Source: a virus. From it: 27,357 nt of DNA. Position 1 is the stretch's first letter, and the number at the start of each line of letters is the position of its first letter. Shown one piece after another: positions 14,337 to 21,062 of the stretch. The notes under the pieces were generated by a model. The model was not told the origin of the DNA. It saw only the letters and a program-made list of their open reading frames with translations, and did not search any database. The position numbers were made by a program, and so were the translations under genes. Location of the stretch: the IMG/VR virus record IMGVR_UViG_3300050020_000068, positions 1-27,357 of that record. The stretch is one strand, 5' to 3'.

Positions 14337-14782
14337 GATGTTTTGGTTGAAGTCACCGCTCCGTTATTTGAAACGCTGATAAGGTAAACGTGAAGTCCGT
14401 TTGGAGTCTTTGAGTAAAACCCGCCACCCGCCGCGCCGGATGCCCCGGATGTTTGCAGAGTTGAAGTAATGGCCCCGTCGTTGGCCACTCCGATAAGGTA
14501 GGTATGCAGACCATTCGGAGATGTCGCGGTAAATCCGCTTCCCGCTGATCCGGCGTACACTTTAGAAGTCGGGGCTCCGTCATTCGCTACACCAATCAAA
14601 TAGGTGTGTAGACCGTTTGGAGTGCTGACCAATAGACCGCCGCCAGAACCGGAAACATATACCGGGACAGTAGTTGATACCGCTGTTCCGTCTACCGCCC
14701 TTCGGCAAATCTCAAAGAGAGTCTGCGACAAATCCCTTTCATTCTTGGTGAGGTTGTGGGGGATAGGAATGGGCAGGGCCAT
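14333..14782 (-). CDS. Three-repeat beta protein (TPNGLH repeats)
   Basis: A 149-aa protein. Residues 10-33 are a likely helix (NLTKNERDLSQTLFEICRRA). Then come three repeats starting at residues 54, 88 and 127, each close to [ST]PNGLHTYLIGVANDGAxTS, separated by Gly/Ser/Ala-rich linkers. Such a short trimer-like repeat with an N-terminal helix suits a small spike, fibre or adaptor to the exported protein encoded next, but that is inference. The ATG lies eight bases after a consensus -10 with no Shine-Dalgarno, so translation is probably leaderless. It heads the operon that runs into the lipoprotein and ATP-grasp genes. Confidence 0.72.
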   Translation of the reverse strand: MALPIPIPHNLTKNERDLSQTLFEICRRAVDGTAVSTTVPVYVSGSGGGLLVSTPNGLHTYLIGVANDGAPTSKVYAGSAGSGFTATSPNGLHTYLIGVANDGAITSTLQTSGASGAAGGGFYSKTPNGLHVYLISVSNNGAVTSTKTS

Positions 14783-14790
14783 TGTCCCGT

Positions 14791-14819
14791 ATGATAGTAC
14801 GCTTGTCCGATGCTGTCAA
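14791..14819 (-). promoter_or_regulatory. Strong sigma70-type promoter heading the exported-protein operon (leaderless)
   Basis: The -35 element is TTGACA (14819-14814), followed by GC; the spacer is 17 bases and the -10 is TATCAT (14796-14791). It overlaps the terminase stop codon. The ATG at 14782 begins eight bases beyond the -10, which leaves no room for a 5' leader. The CTTGACAGC block is shared with two other promoters here. Confidence 0.8.
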
Positions 14820-16174
14820 GTATTCTTCTTTTCTCCGACAAGTTCCTGATACCATCCGTCGCTGTGTTCTTCGACTTGATTTTTCCAGTATTCCCAGGAC
14901 CCTGCCGGAGCCTTCACCGTTGCGGCGCGAGGGGCGTCCCAATGACTCATGAGCATGGACATGGCGTCTATAACGTCGTCATGTTGACCCCTGGGAAAGG
15001 CGGCAAACTCTTTGATGATGTCATCATGTTCGCCTTGTCGGAACAACACCGCGCCAGCCTCTATGCGCGGCTGTAGGGCCATCACGCGGGCTTGCTTGCT
15101 CTTGGCGTGATGCTTTATCTCAACGATTCCCAAGTATTTGTTTCTGGCACGCATGGCCTCGTAGAGGTTGTCTTTCAGTAGCTTCTGGAATCCAATCGTT
15201 TCAACGCACCAGTACGGAACATCCCACGCTTCCGACATTCTGAAAAATTCATCAATAGACGCGGCCACGTTCTCGCACTTGAACTGAGCGAAGTCCAGAA
15301 CATAGGTTTTCTTGTCCTCGCCCGTACCAGTGACTACCATCCCGTTGAAGTCGCCCAAGGGACTGATGGCTGGGTCCCACGCGGCACAGCGGCTCATCTT
15401 CTCCGGGGGTTTTTCGTAGAACTTGAACATGCTCCGCTTGAAGAACTGGGCTTCGGGGTCTATCGCCTCAAGCAGGTATTCTCTCTTGAACCCAAACTCC
15501 CCAACCTCTGCCCTGCGCTCATTGAGCTTATCTATGGGCCACCTCTCAGGCCATAACGGCTGCCCCTTCGCGTTTATCGCCGGGTACTCAGCCGTGTGAT
15601 ACGCCTTGTTGCGCTTGATGCGCTCGATTAGATCGTCGGGGTAGACGTAGGTCCCGGTCACGACTATCTTGCCGTCCGGGCGGCACATCGGAACAATTGC
15701 CCTCAAGAAATAATCCTCTTGATTGTCCGCGTCCATACCAGCGTAGTCCTTAACTGGATCGTCGATGATGATGAGGTCGTAATGCCCGCCGCGTCCCGAT
15801 GTGCCGAACGTGAGACTGTTGATCTTGCTACCGTTTTTCAGGTGCAGGGCTGACTTTGACCAATCCTCCCCTTCCTCCGGCAAAAGGTACGCCGAGAGTA
15901 TCCCGCGATTCTCAATCAGGTCTTTTATCCCGCTGATGAGACGCATAGACTGGGTTTCGCTGTACGAAATGATGAGGACTTGAAGGCCAGGGGACTCTAT
16001 CGCCCGGTGAATGGGGTAGAAATTAGATATCAAACTGCTCTTGCCCATGTCGCGGGAAGCCACTAATAACAGCCTAGGATGGGTCGCCAGGAGTTTTTCC
16101 CACTCCCCCCAATGGTCAGGGAAGGAAAGGCCGCAATCCTCTACCAGGGCATTAAGAGGGCTTACGGATAGCAT
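14816..16174 (-). CDS. terL: Terminase large subunit (packaging ATPase and nuclease)
   Basis: A 452-aa protein. The ATPase half has an adenine-binding region near the N-terminus, a Walker A variant LLLVASRDMGKSSL (35-48), an LIISYSETQSMRLI segment and Walker B LIIIDDP (134-140) followed by a coupling-motif-like VVTGTYVYPDDL. The nuclease half shows the RNase-H-like acidic positions: CAAWDPAISPLGD, VLDFAQF with WCVETIGFQ, and HDDVIDAMSML near the end. It cuts and pumps DNA into the prohead through the portal. The ATG overlaps the small-subunit gene by 23 bases. Its last codons overlap the next promoter's -35. Confidence 0.92.
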   Translation of the reverse strand: MLSVSPLNALVEDCGLSFPDHWGEWEKLLATHPRLLLVASRDMGKSSLISNFYPIHRAIESPGLQVLIISYSETQSMRLISGIKDLIENRGILSAYLLPEEGEDWSKSALHLKNGSKINSLTFGTSGRGGHYDLIIIDDPVKDYAGMDADNQEDYFLRAIVPMCRPDGKIVVTGTYVYPDDLIERIKRNKAYHTAEYPAINAKGQPLWPERWPIDKLNERRAEVGEFGFKREYLLEAIDPEAQFFKRSMFKFYEKPPEKMSRCAAWDPAISPLGDFNGMVVTGTGEDKKTYVLDFAQFKCENVAASIDEFFRMSEAWDVPYWCVETIGFQKLLKDNLYEAMRARNKYLGIVEIKHHAKSKQARVMALQPRIEAGAVLFRQGEHDDIIKEFAAFPRGQHDDVIDAMSMLMSHWDAPRAATVKAPAGSWEYWKNQVEEHSDGWYQELVGEKKNT

Positions 16175-16475
16175 TTAGGGCTTCGGCCAGCTTGATGAAG
16201 TAATCCTTTGCCTCGATGTCTCGTGGCACGGAGTCAATTTTCAGTTCATCGGGCATCTTGCGGGCGATGTACGGCAAGAGCCTACCAAGCGGGTCAAAAT
16301 CCCCTTCCTGGGCGGCTGAAAGCGCGGCATCGAGTATTCCTGGGAGCTTGCCAGGGACTTGGCTATTCCAAGCCTCAAGCAATTGGGCCTCTACGGCCTT
16401 CTGCTCTACTGTGCGCTTGTTCAATGATCCCGCCTTCCTTCCACCTTCTTTGCCATGTCCAGGCTTGAATACCAT
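16152..16475 (-). CDS. terS: Putative terminase small subunit
   Basis: A 107-aa protein starting MVFKPGHGKEGGRKAGSLNK, a basic N-terminus with the GGRKxGSxNK pattern common in small DNA-binding and packaging proteins. Helical segments follow (VEQKAVEAQLLEAWNSQ; DYFIKLAEALNAIRK). Position directly before and overlapping the large subunit is the main argument. It would recognise phage DNA for packaging. The ATG is five bases after a -10-like TATGAT, suggesting a leaderless message, and an inverted repeat covers the start region. Sequence alone does not prove the TerS family. Confidence 0.68.
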   Translation of the reverse strand: MVFKPGHGKEGGRKAGSLNKRTVEQKAVEAQLLEAWNSQVPGKLPGILDAALSAAQEGDFDPLGRLLPYIARKMPDELKIDSVPRDIEAKDYFIKLAEALNAIRKPS

Positions 16476-16508
16476 ACTAAATCATACTATTTTAGTATCT
16501 AATTCCAA
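16474..16508 (-). promoter_or_regulatory. Promoter and inverted-repeat operator at the terminase start
   Basis: On the minus strand TTGGAA (16508-16503), 16 bases and TATGAT (16486-16481) form a moderate promoter ending five bases before the ATG (16475). An inverted repeat with 8-base arms (ATACTAAA at 16474-16481 and TTTAGTAT at 16491-16498) covers the -10 and start codon. A shorter palindrome (16484-16498, 6-base arms) lies inside. This is a plausible repressor site controlling the switch to packaging genes. Confidence 0.5.
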
Positions 16509-16525
16509 TCGTGAAAACTACACGC

Positions 16526-17518
16526 CTAGTTTACCTTGCTCTCGACGGGGGCTGGCGAGGGGTGGTTCCCACAGTTCTTTGCCCCGCATCCGCCGCATTG
16601 AATCTCGCTCTCGCAAACGCAGGTCACGCACCCGCAGGACTTGTGAAGCTGAACGATGCGCTCTTCGGGGTCTGTGGGGGCTGGCGAGGGTGGGGACGCG
16701 AGGGACACCGTATTCCCGCGCTCAACGTCGATCATCTTCAAGACGAACATCGTTCTTTCATGGTCCCCGTTTATGACGAGCGCGGTCTGCGCGGCATCAA
16801 TTATCCGATCCAGTCTTTCCATCCGCTTGCGAAGCTCGGCCAGTTCGGCGTCCAGAACTTCCTTCCCGTCGTAGTCCTTCTCAGACTTCAACCTCTCGAC
16901 CTCGGAGGTCACGGAGGCCAGCGAGGCGGTCAGGGCGGCGAGTTTGTCCATTAATTCGCCACGGTCTTTCATCATTCCTTTCCCGAAGCGAACTCCCTCA
17001 TCGGATTTTGCGGTTAAAAACTCGATGCGTTCGTGCCTCTCTTTGCACACCTGTCTTTCGGCTTGCCAGTTTTGATAATACTCGTCGCGCTCCTTTCTGG
17101 CTACGGCAAGATCGCGCTGTAAACACTCAATGCTCACGCACACTGGTCCCAGACCGTCGGAGCTACGGGTATGAAGCGTGACACTCTCCGCCTCTTCGAG
17201 CCGCACCGTCGCGGCGCGGAGGGCGTGGACGAGGATGACCCCCTGAGCGTCTGTCCCGCACTCAGAGCATGAATACGGCTTATCTCCGAAATGCTCCATC
17301 GCCTCCTTCGTCCCAGGGTCAGAGGGTTGCCAGGAGGTGTAGCGTCGAAGCTCTTGGCGTAGCCCCTCGATCTCATCATCCTTGGCGACGGACCGCGCTC
17401 CGCAATCAATCTCGGAGTCGATGATCTGCTTGCGCTCCTTCTTCAACGCCTCGTTCTCCGCTTTGAGGGCGGAAATTCGTAGATGGCAGGCACAGCTATT
17501 TGGGTAAACTTCGCTCAT
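16526..17518 (-). CDS. Long coiled-coil protein with Cys clusters
   Basis: A 330-aa protein starting MSEVYPNSCACHLRISALKA. Most of it is predicted coiled coil, with heptad-like leucines (ISALKAENEALKKERKQI; LMDKLAALTASLASVTSEVE; LAELRKRMERLDRIIDAAQT). A zinc-ribbon-like CSECG lies near residue 84. The C-terminus has a dense cluster, CGCVTCVCESEIQCGGCGAK, then NCG, likely binding one or two metal ions. Its start overlaps the upstream stop (ATGA). It resembles the coiled-coil/zinc proteins of unknown role common in phage early regions. It could be structural or nucleic-acid-associated; I cannot decide. Confidence 0.75.
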   Translation of the reverse strand: MSEVYPNSCACHLRISALKAENEALKKERKQIIDSEIDCGARSVAKDDEIEGLRQELRRYTSWQPSDPGTKEAMEHFGDKPYSCSECGTDAQGVILVHALRAATVRLEEAESVTLHTRSSDGLGPVCVSIECLQRDLAVARKERDEYYQNWQAERQVCKERHERIEFLTAKSDEGVRFGKGMMKDRGELMDKLAALTASLASVTSEVERLKSEKDYDGKEVLDAELAELRKRMERLDRIIDAAQTALVINGDHERTMFVLKMIDVERGNTVSLASPPSPAPTDPEERIVQLHKSCGCVTCVCESEIQCGGCGAKNCGNHPSPAPVESKVN

Positions 17519-17703
17519 ATTTTATTCCTCTCGCCCGCTCGGATAGCGGCGTCGATGGCTTGGCGGACGTTCCGCTTTGGCTTTGACAGGTCGTAGTAGT
17601 CGCCGCACCTGTAATACACGCCGGGGTTATTGCCCTCCTCACCGTGAAACTCCTCGCGTTGACCATCGAGCCAATCCAGCCTCATCTTGTCGGTGATCTT
17701 CAT
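17515..17703 (-). CDS. Hypothetical 62-aa phage protein
   Basis: It starts MKITDKMRLDWLDGQREEFH, with a strong GGGAGG before the ATG, and ends with a helix (NVRQAIDAAIRAGERNKI). The opening [MT]-D-x-M-R-L-D-W-L and closing R-x-A-I-D-x-A-I match a common style of small phage early proteins. Its ATG overlaps the stop of the 53-aa gene before it and its stop overlaps the start of the coiled-coil gene. No function is known to me. Confidence 0.75.
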   Translation of the reverse strand: MKITDKMRLDWLDGQREEFHGEEGNNPGVYYRCGDYYDLSKPKRNVRQAIDAAIRAGERNKI

Positions 17704-17861
17704 TTATTCCTCCCGCCCGCTGCGCGGGATCGTTTGTGTTTCAAGCATCGGGCGCAAGTGACTTCGCGCCAACGGTAGACGGTACACCAATCCCCCGGAG
17801 GCCACTTCCCCGGCCAGATGCACACGATCCCGAAGCCCGGGCTCCATTTGTGGACCTTCAC
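17700..17861 (-). CDS. Small Trp/Arg-rich protein with CxxC (53 aa)
   Basis: It starts at GTG 17861 (MKVHKWSPGFGIVCIWPGKW), continues through DWCTVYRWREVTCARC and ends with a basic tail (KHKRSRAAGGRNK). The GTG overlaps the previous stop (GTGA) and its TGA overlaps the next ATG. Seven Trp/Tyr and the CARC motif with other Cys suggest a compact metal-binding or RNA-binding protein; not recognised. Confidence 0.62.
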   Translation of the reverse strand: MKVHKWSPGFGIVCIWPGKWPPGDWCTVYRWREVTCARCLKHKRSRAAGGRNK

Positions 17862-18247
17862 GGCTTTGGTTCTCCCTGCTTCTGTGCGGGTTGAGCGGCG
17901 GGGACTTTCACGCCGACGGCTTTAAGGGCGGCGAGGCAGATGGCGCGAGGGGCTGAGTCGTTCCATATCATCGCGTGATCCCCAGTGTCAGGCGAATGGA
18001 ATGAACACCCGGCGCGACCGTTCGGGGATAGTTGGATTGAAGCCCCGATGTAGCATCCCTCATTGCCGAGTTTCTCTACCACCTCCCAAGCGGCGGCGAT
18101 GTCGGCGCTGTAGCGGGGAAAGTCCGGGTTTGCGACTGTGTTCGATTCGGGCCTAGAATTTGGTACCGCCCATCTCCCGGCCAGGGGGTAATAAGTCCAC
18201 CCCATCACCTTCTCAGCCACGAGCGCGTCTAGTTCTCTATCGGTCAC
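17858..18247 (-). CDS. Phage ABA-sandwich domain protein
   Basis: A 129-aa protein starting at GTG 18247. Residues 1-105 have the features of the phage ABA-sandwich family (also annotated DUF2591): MTDRELDALVAEKVMGW at the start, PRYSADIAAAWEVVEKL in the middle and AICLAALKAVGVK near the end. The family is widespread in phages as a small alpha-beta domain of unknown role. The C-terminal ~15 residues are a Pro/Gln/Ala-rich tail. It sits in the block of small genes transcribed from the promoter 18986-19015. Confidence 0.75.
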   Translation of the reverse strand: MTDRELDALVAEKVMGWTYYPLAGRWAVPNSRPESNTVANPDFPRYSADIAAAWEVVEKLGNEGCYIGASIQLSPNGRAGCSFHSPDTGDHAMIWNDSAPRAICLAALKAVGVKVPAAQPAQKQGEPKP

Positions 18248-18252
18248 GGTTT

Positions 18253-18678
18253 CTACTTGCTAGAGACGGCGGCGAGAGCAAGGCTGACCCTTGAGTAAAG
18301 AATCCCCACCCGCGCTCTCTCCAATTCCTGAGACTGGCGGCGGAGTTCGGCGGCGTCTCGGGCGGCTATCCACTTGGCTACCATCATCGTGCGCCAATGA
18401 GGGTCCTCGCTAAAAGCGGCCTCGGTGAGCATTCGGGCGGCGTCATATTGCTCGGCGGTTGGCTTCAACGCCTCCTCGACTTCCTGAGTGTAGGGGGTCC
18501 ATTTGGGAGCCTTGATCTTGAAACCGCTTCGGAGAACACTCTCCATTTCTGCCTTGATAGTGCTAGGAGGCGTCTTTGCCGCCGCGAAACGACGGATTGC
18601 GTCTAGAATGTAAACCTCTACCCGAGTGAAGGTTGAGGAACGGCGGGAGTCTTTTTCTTTCTGGCTTAGAGCGGTCAT
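18253..18678 (-). CDS. Hypothetical helical protein (141 aa)
   Basis: It starts MTALSQKEKDSRRSSTFTRV, with its ATG overlapping the previous stop (ATGA). The sequence is strongly helical and Ala/Arg/Glu-rich (VEVYILDAIRRFAAAKTPPS; MVAKWIAARDAAELRRQSQE). No motif is recognised. The basic first 20 residues might bind nucleic acid. Neighbours suggest an early-middle accessory role. Confidence 0.68.
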   Translation of the reverse strand: MTALSQKEKDSRRSSTFTRVEVYILDAIRRFAAAKTPPSTIKAEMESVLRSGFKIKAPKWTPYTQEVEEALKPTAEQYDAARMLTEAAFSEDPHWRTMMVAKWIAARDAAELRRQSQELERARVGILYSRVSLALAAVSSK

Positions 18679-18878
18679 GCGGGCCTCAGTTCAGACTTGT
18701 CGCACATGGAAATATATCCGTCCGAGAACTCCACGAAAAAGAATCCGTCCGCCTCGTCTTGAATCTCCCCAACTTCCCCGCGTCTGACAATGCGCCCGTC
18801 AGACTCCAATGGATTCGGGTAAATGTTTTTCTTCGCTACGACTCGCGTCACTTCGACTTCGATCATGGAGAGAATCAT
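18675..18878 (-). CDS. Small beta protein (67 aa)
   Basis: I start it at ATG 18878 (MILSMIEVEVTRVVAKKNIY) because that codon overlaps the stop of the 34-aa gene upstream (ATGA) and GGGGG lies before it. A longer frame to 18950 overlaps that gene. Alternating hydrophobic strands (VGEIQDEADGFFFVEFSDGY) and the Asp/Glu content suggest an SH3-like or OB-like barrel. No family assigned. Confidence 0.65.
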   Translation of the reverse strand: MILSMIEVEVTRVVAKKNIYPNPLESDGRIVRRGEVGEIQDEADGFFFVEFSDGYISMCDKSELRPA

Positions 18879-18979
18879 TTGATCCCCCGCAGAATCCATC
18901 CGATTCGATTCAGCAGAAAAGAAAATCTCCCGCCACGAACCGCCGCCCACGCTTGAATCTGAATCCCAATGTTTTCCAT
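18875..18979 (-). CDS. Leaderless 34-aa small protein or leader peptide
   Basis: The protein is MENIGIQIQAWAAVRGGRFS then FLLNRIGWILRGIK. Its ATG is six bases beyond a consensus -10, so transcription should begin at or beside it. Its stop overlaps the next ATG (ATGA). It is amphipathic and basic with two Trp, which could suit a membrane-active or regulatory peptide. It may mainly carry ribosomes to the coupled downstream gene. Confidence 0.5.
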   Translation of the reverse strand: MENIGIQIQAWAAVRGGRFSFLLNRIGWILRGIK

Positions 18980-18985
18980 ACCCTC

Positions 18986-19015
18986 AGTATAGCAGTAGTG
19001 GTTATCCGCTGTCAA
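18986..19015 (-). promoter_or_regulatory. Strong sigma70-type promoter for the 18979-16526 gene block (leaderless)
   Basis: The -35 element is TTGACA (19015-19010), followed by GC; the spacer is 18 bases and the -10 is TATACT (18991-18986). The ATG at 18979 starts six bases later. The same CTTGACAGC block occurs in the promoters at 9055-9083 and 14791-14819. GAGGG lies between -10 and ATG but would be largely upstream of the transcript. Confidence 0.8.
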
Positions 19016-19046
19016 GGGTCCTCGCGCCCTTTCTTTCACCGCCCCT

Positions 19047-19637
19047 TTACATCGGGACCGCGCCGCGAAGTTTTCTCATGCGGGCCGTTTGATCTAGCAC
19101 CCAATCCTTTTTCAGTTGGAACGTCGTTTCGCTGAATGCGAACAGGGCATCTACAAATTCATCCCCAAATCGTTTCTTGTGGATATAGACCCAATTCGCC
19201 CGGTTCCAGTTCTCAAGGCCATTGCAAATCACGCAACAGGGGTAGAGGTTCGGCAAGAAAAACCGCGTGGCTGCGCCCTCATTGCTCGGCACGATATGAG
19301 CCGCGCACTCAGTAGGGCGTAAATCGCAGGCCACGCATACCCGGGACCAGGACCGGACCAATAGGCTTATTTCGTGCCAGAGCAGTTTTTTGAGCTTGGA
19401 GAGGGTAGGAGACTTCTTGCGCTTGGGCCGTATGCCCTTATTCCGCCGTATAATGCCCGTGGCGCGTTTTAACCGTTTTATGGGTAATGCCAAATCTGAC
19501 GCCTGTTCGGGCAAGGATGGGGGGTTACCGCTAACCGCACAGGCCAAGGCGTCGTTGTCTGCCAATTTTTCTGCGCGTGACGCCTTTTTTTCCGCCTTTC
19601 CAAGTTCTAAGGCCATATAATCGTTTTTTACCGCCAT
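19047..19637 (-). CDS. NinG/HNH-like nuclease protein
   Basis: A 196-aa protein; the start chosen is ATG 19637 (MAVKNDYMALELGKAEKKAS), overlapping the previous stop by 10 bases. A start eight codons later is also possible. The first ~90 residues are basic and helical. The C-terminal half carries an HNH-type zinc core: CVACDLRPTECAAHIVP, then LYPCCVICNGLENW. These give two Cys pairs flanking the AH active-site segment, followed by a helix with KRFGDEFVDAL. Lambda NinG and related phage HNH proteins share this Cxx C...H...CxxCN layout. They act in recombination or DNA processing, which would fit the nearby ERF annealing protein. Confidence 0.65.
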   Translation of the reverse strand: MAVKNDYMALELGKAEKKASRAEKLADNDALACAVSGNPPSLPEQASDLALPIKRLKRATGIIRRNKGIRPKRKKSPTLSKLKKLLWHEISLLVRSWSRVCVACDLRPTECAAHIVPSNEGAATRFFLPNLYPCCVICNGLENWNRANWVYIHKKRFGDEFVDALFAFSETTFQLKKDWVLDQTARMRKLRGAVPM

Positions 19638-20095
19638 AGGCTCTTTTTGACCAGCTTCCAATCATCCCCATCTTCTACGAAGGTGCAGTATTCGATCCCA
19701 GCAACAGAAAGAATATTCCTCACGCGATGGGTATATAGTCTATCGTGGAAAAACATCATCATGCCGATATTGCTAGTCTTTTCCACCCTATCAATGCAGT
19801 ATGCGGCTCTATATCCGAACACTTTGAACCCGTGCCAAATTCCAGTCGCAGACTCATTTACGTCACATTCGACTATGTATCTCTTGCCTTGGAAGTCGGC
19901 CAGGTAGTCAATGCGCCATCCTTTTGTTTCATCGTCCAAAACCATTACTGACCCATATACGCAATGTTCTCGGTCAATTCGACGGAATCTCTCTGGGAAA
20001 ATGTCATCCCATCGGTTCCAAATGTAACCCGCCGCCCCGGCATTCCGAGATTCTTCTATAACCCCATACGCCACCACGGGCGGCAACGGTTTCAT
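19628..20095 (-). CDS. Hypothetical protein, possible nuclease-like fold (155 aa)
   Basis: Start at ATG 20095 (MKPLPPVVAYGVIEESRNAG), with AGGAGAGGG upstream; the longer frame to 20305 overlaps the RNA ligase gene. The core WRIDYLADFQGKRYIVECDV followed by GYRAAYCIDRVEK has the strand-D-strand-E-x-x layout of PD-(D/E)XK or VRR-type nucleases. However, the usual Lys after the Glu is Asp (ECD), so it may be inactive or unrelated. It is coupled to the NinG-like gene. Low confidence in function, good in coding. Confidence 0.65.
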   Translation of the reverse strand: MKPLPPVVAYGVIEESRNAGAAGYIWNRWDDIFPERFRRIDREHCVYGSVMVLDDETKGWRIDYLADFQGKRYIVECDVNESATGIWHGFKVFGYRAAYCIDRVEKTSNIGMMMFFHDRLYTHRVRNILSVAGIEYCTFVEDGDDWKLVKKSLWR

Positions 20096-20146
20096 CGTTT
20101 CACCCTCTCCTGTCTCTTCTCTGCGCGGGCGCGGGAACGGGCTAAG

Positions 20147-20166
20147 TCGGTTTTCACTTTGCCGCC
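20147..20166. repeat. 20-bp direct repeat at the 3' end of the RNA ligase gene
   Basis: An identical copy lies at 21092-21111, at the 3' end of the next gene upstream. Each copy covers the last codons (AAK), the stop and seven bases beyond. The two genes are otherwise unrelated, so this looks like a boundary sequence shared by recombination. Confidence 0.75.
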
Positions 20167-21062
20167 GTGATTGCGTTTTCGAGTAGATGGTTTTTATACC
20201 ATTCGGGAAGGCCCGCCTTTGATCCCCGAGCGATCTTATGCCAGCCCCATTGCCAAAGTTTCTCGCGGATTTCCTCGGCGCACTCTTTTTGAATGTCGGC
20301 CTCAACCTCTTTGAGTAGCAGGGCGATGTCTCGCGGCGACTGTTCCAGCTTCCCGGCGTCCCGTAAGTGCTGGACGGACTTAGCCCATCGCGCCTCTGAC
20401 CGATAGACCGCGATTAGGTCTTGAATGATGTCGCCGCCGCTCGGATTAGATTTCTTCCATTCCTCGGCGTTCTGCTCTTTGAATTCGGGGCGGACGTATT
20501 TCCCCATGAGGATTTTTTTATCCGATGCGAACCGGGAATAATTCTTAATGACGATACCTTCCGGCTCCGCGCCTCCTAGACAGCTTTCCTTGGGTAGCAA
20601 CGACTTGATCTGCTCCACTGATTCTATCTTCCCCTGGAATAAGAGCGGGACGGTTTCAAGCCCCAAAGTCGCGGCGAGTGACGACTTTTCGGCATGGGAT
20701 AGATAGTCCTGGTTCCCCTTGTCGATGTCGAAGATAATGATATTTCCGGCAGGGACTCGGGAATATACTAACGTGTTATGCTTCGGGCTCTGGAAGTATT
20801 CGCCGCGAAAGACAAACCCGTCAGGAAGATTCATGGACATTACCGAATCCACAGCCTTTTGAAACATCTTCTCAGGCGCGTCTAGTACCAATTGCTTGCC
20901 CTTGGATCGCATGAGGATAGCGTCCCCAATCCGACCGAAAGAGAACTGGCTTCCGTCCACCTTCTCCTCAACAGTGACGGGTCCGTCGAAAAGCTCCGTC
21001 AGGGCCTTATGCCCCATCGTGAAAATGTCCGAATAAGACGCGACTCTCAATTCTTCGCTCAT
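20154..21062 (-). CDS. RNA ligase, Rnl2-like nucleotidyltransferase
   Basis: A 302-aa protein that should join RNA ends through a covalent AMP intermediate. All nucleotidyltransferase motifs are in place. Motif I EKVDGSQF has K34 as the likely adenylated lysine, and motif III is FRGEYF at 85-90. Motif IV is EPEGIVIKNY at 166-175, and motif V is GKYVRPEFKE at 187-196. A helical C-terminal domain (residues ~205-302) is as expected for Rnl2-type ligases. In phage T4 such enzymes repair RNA damaged by host defences. No polynucleotide kinase is seen in this window. A strong AGGAG precedes the ATG. The DNA at its start and end is repeated at neighbouring gene boundaries. Confidence 0.88.
   Translation of the reverse strand: MSEELRVASYSDIFTMGHKALTELFDGPVTVEEKVDGSQFSFGRIGDAILMRSKGKQLVLDAPEKMFQKAVDSVMSMNLPDGFVFRGEYFQSPKHNTLVYSRVPAGNIIIFDIDKGNQDYLSHAEKSSLAATLGLETVPLLFQGKIESVEQIKSLLPKESCLGGAEPEGIVIKNYSRFASDKKILMGKYVRPEFKEQNAEEWKKSNPSGGDIIQDLIAVYRSEARWAKSVQHLRDAGKLEQSPRDIALLLKEVEADIQKECAEEIREKLWQWGWHKIARGSKAGLPEWYKNHLLENAITAAK

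Noticed and set aside
17575-17605. TTGACA on the plus strand as a promoter
   Set aside because: It lies inside a minus-strand gene, no -10 follows at 16-18 bases, and no plus-strand gene lies downstream.
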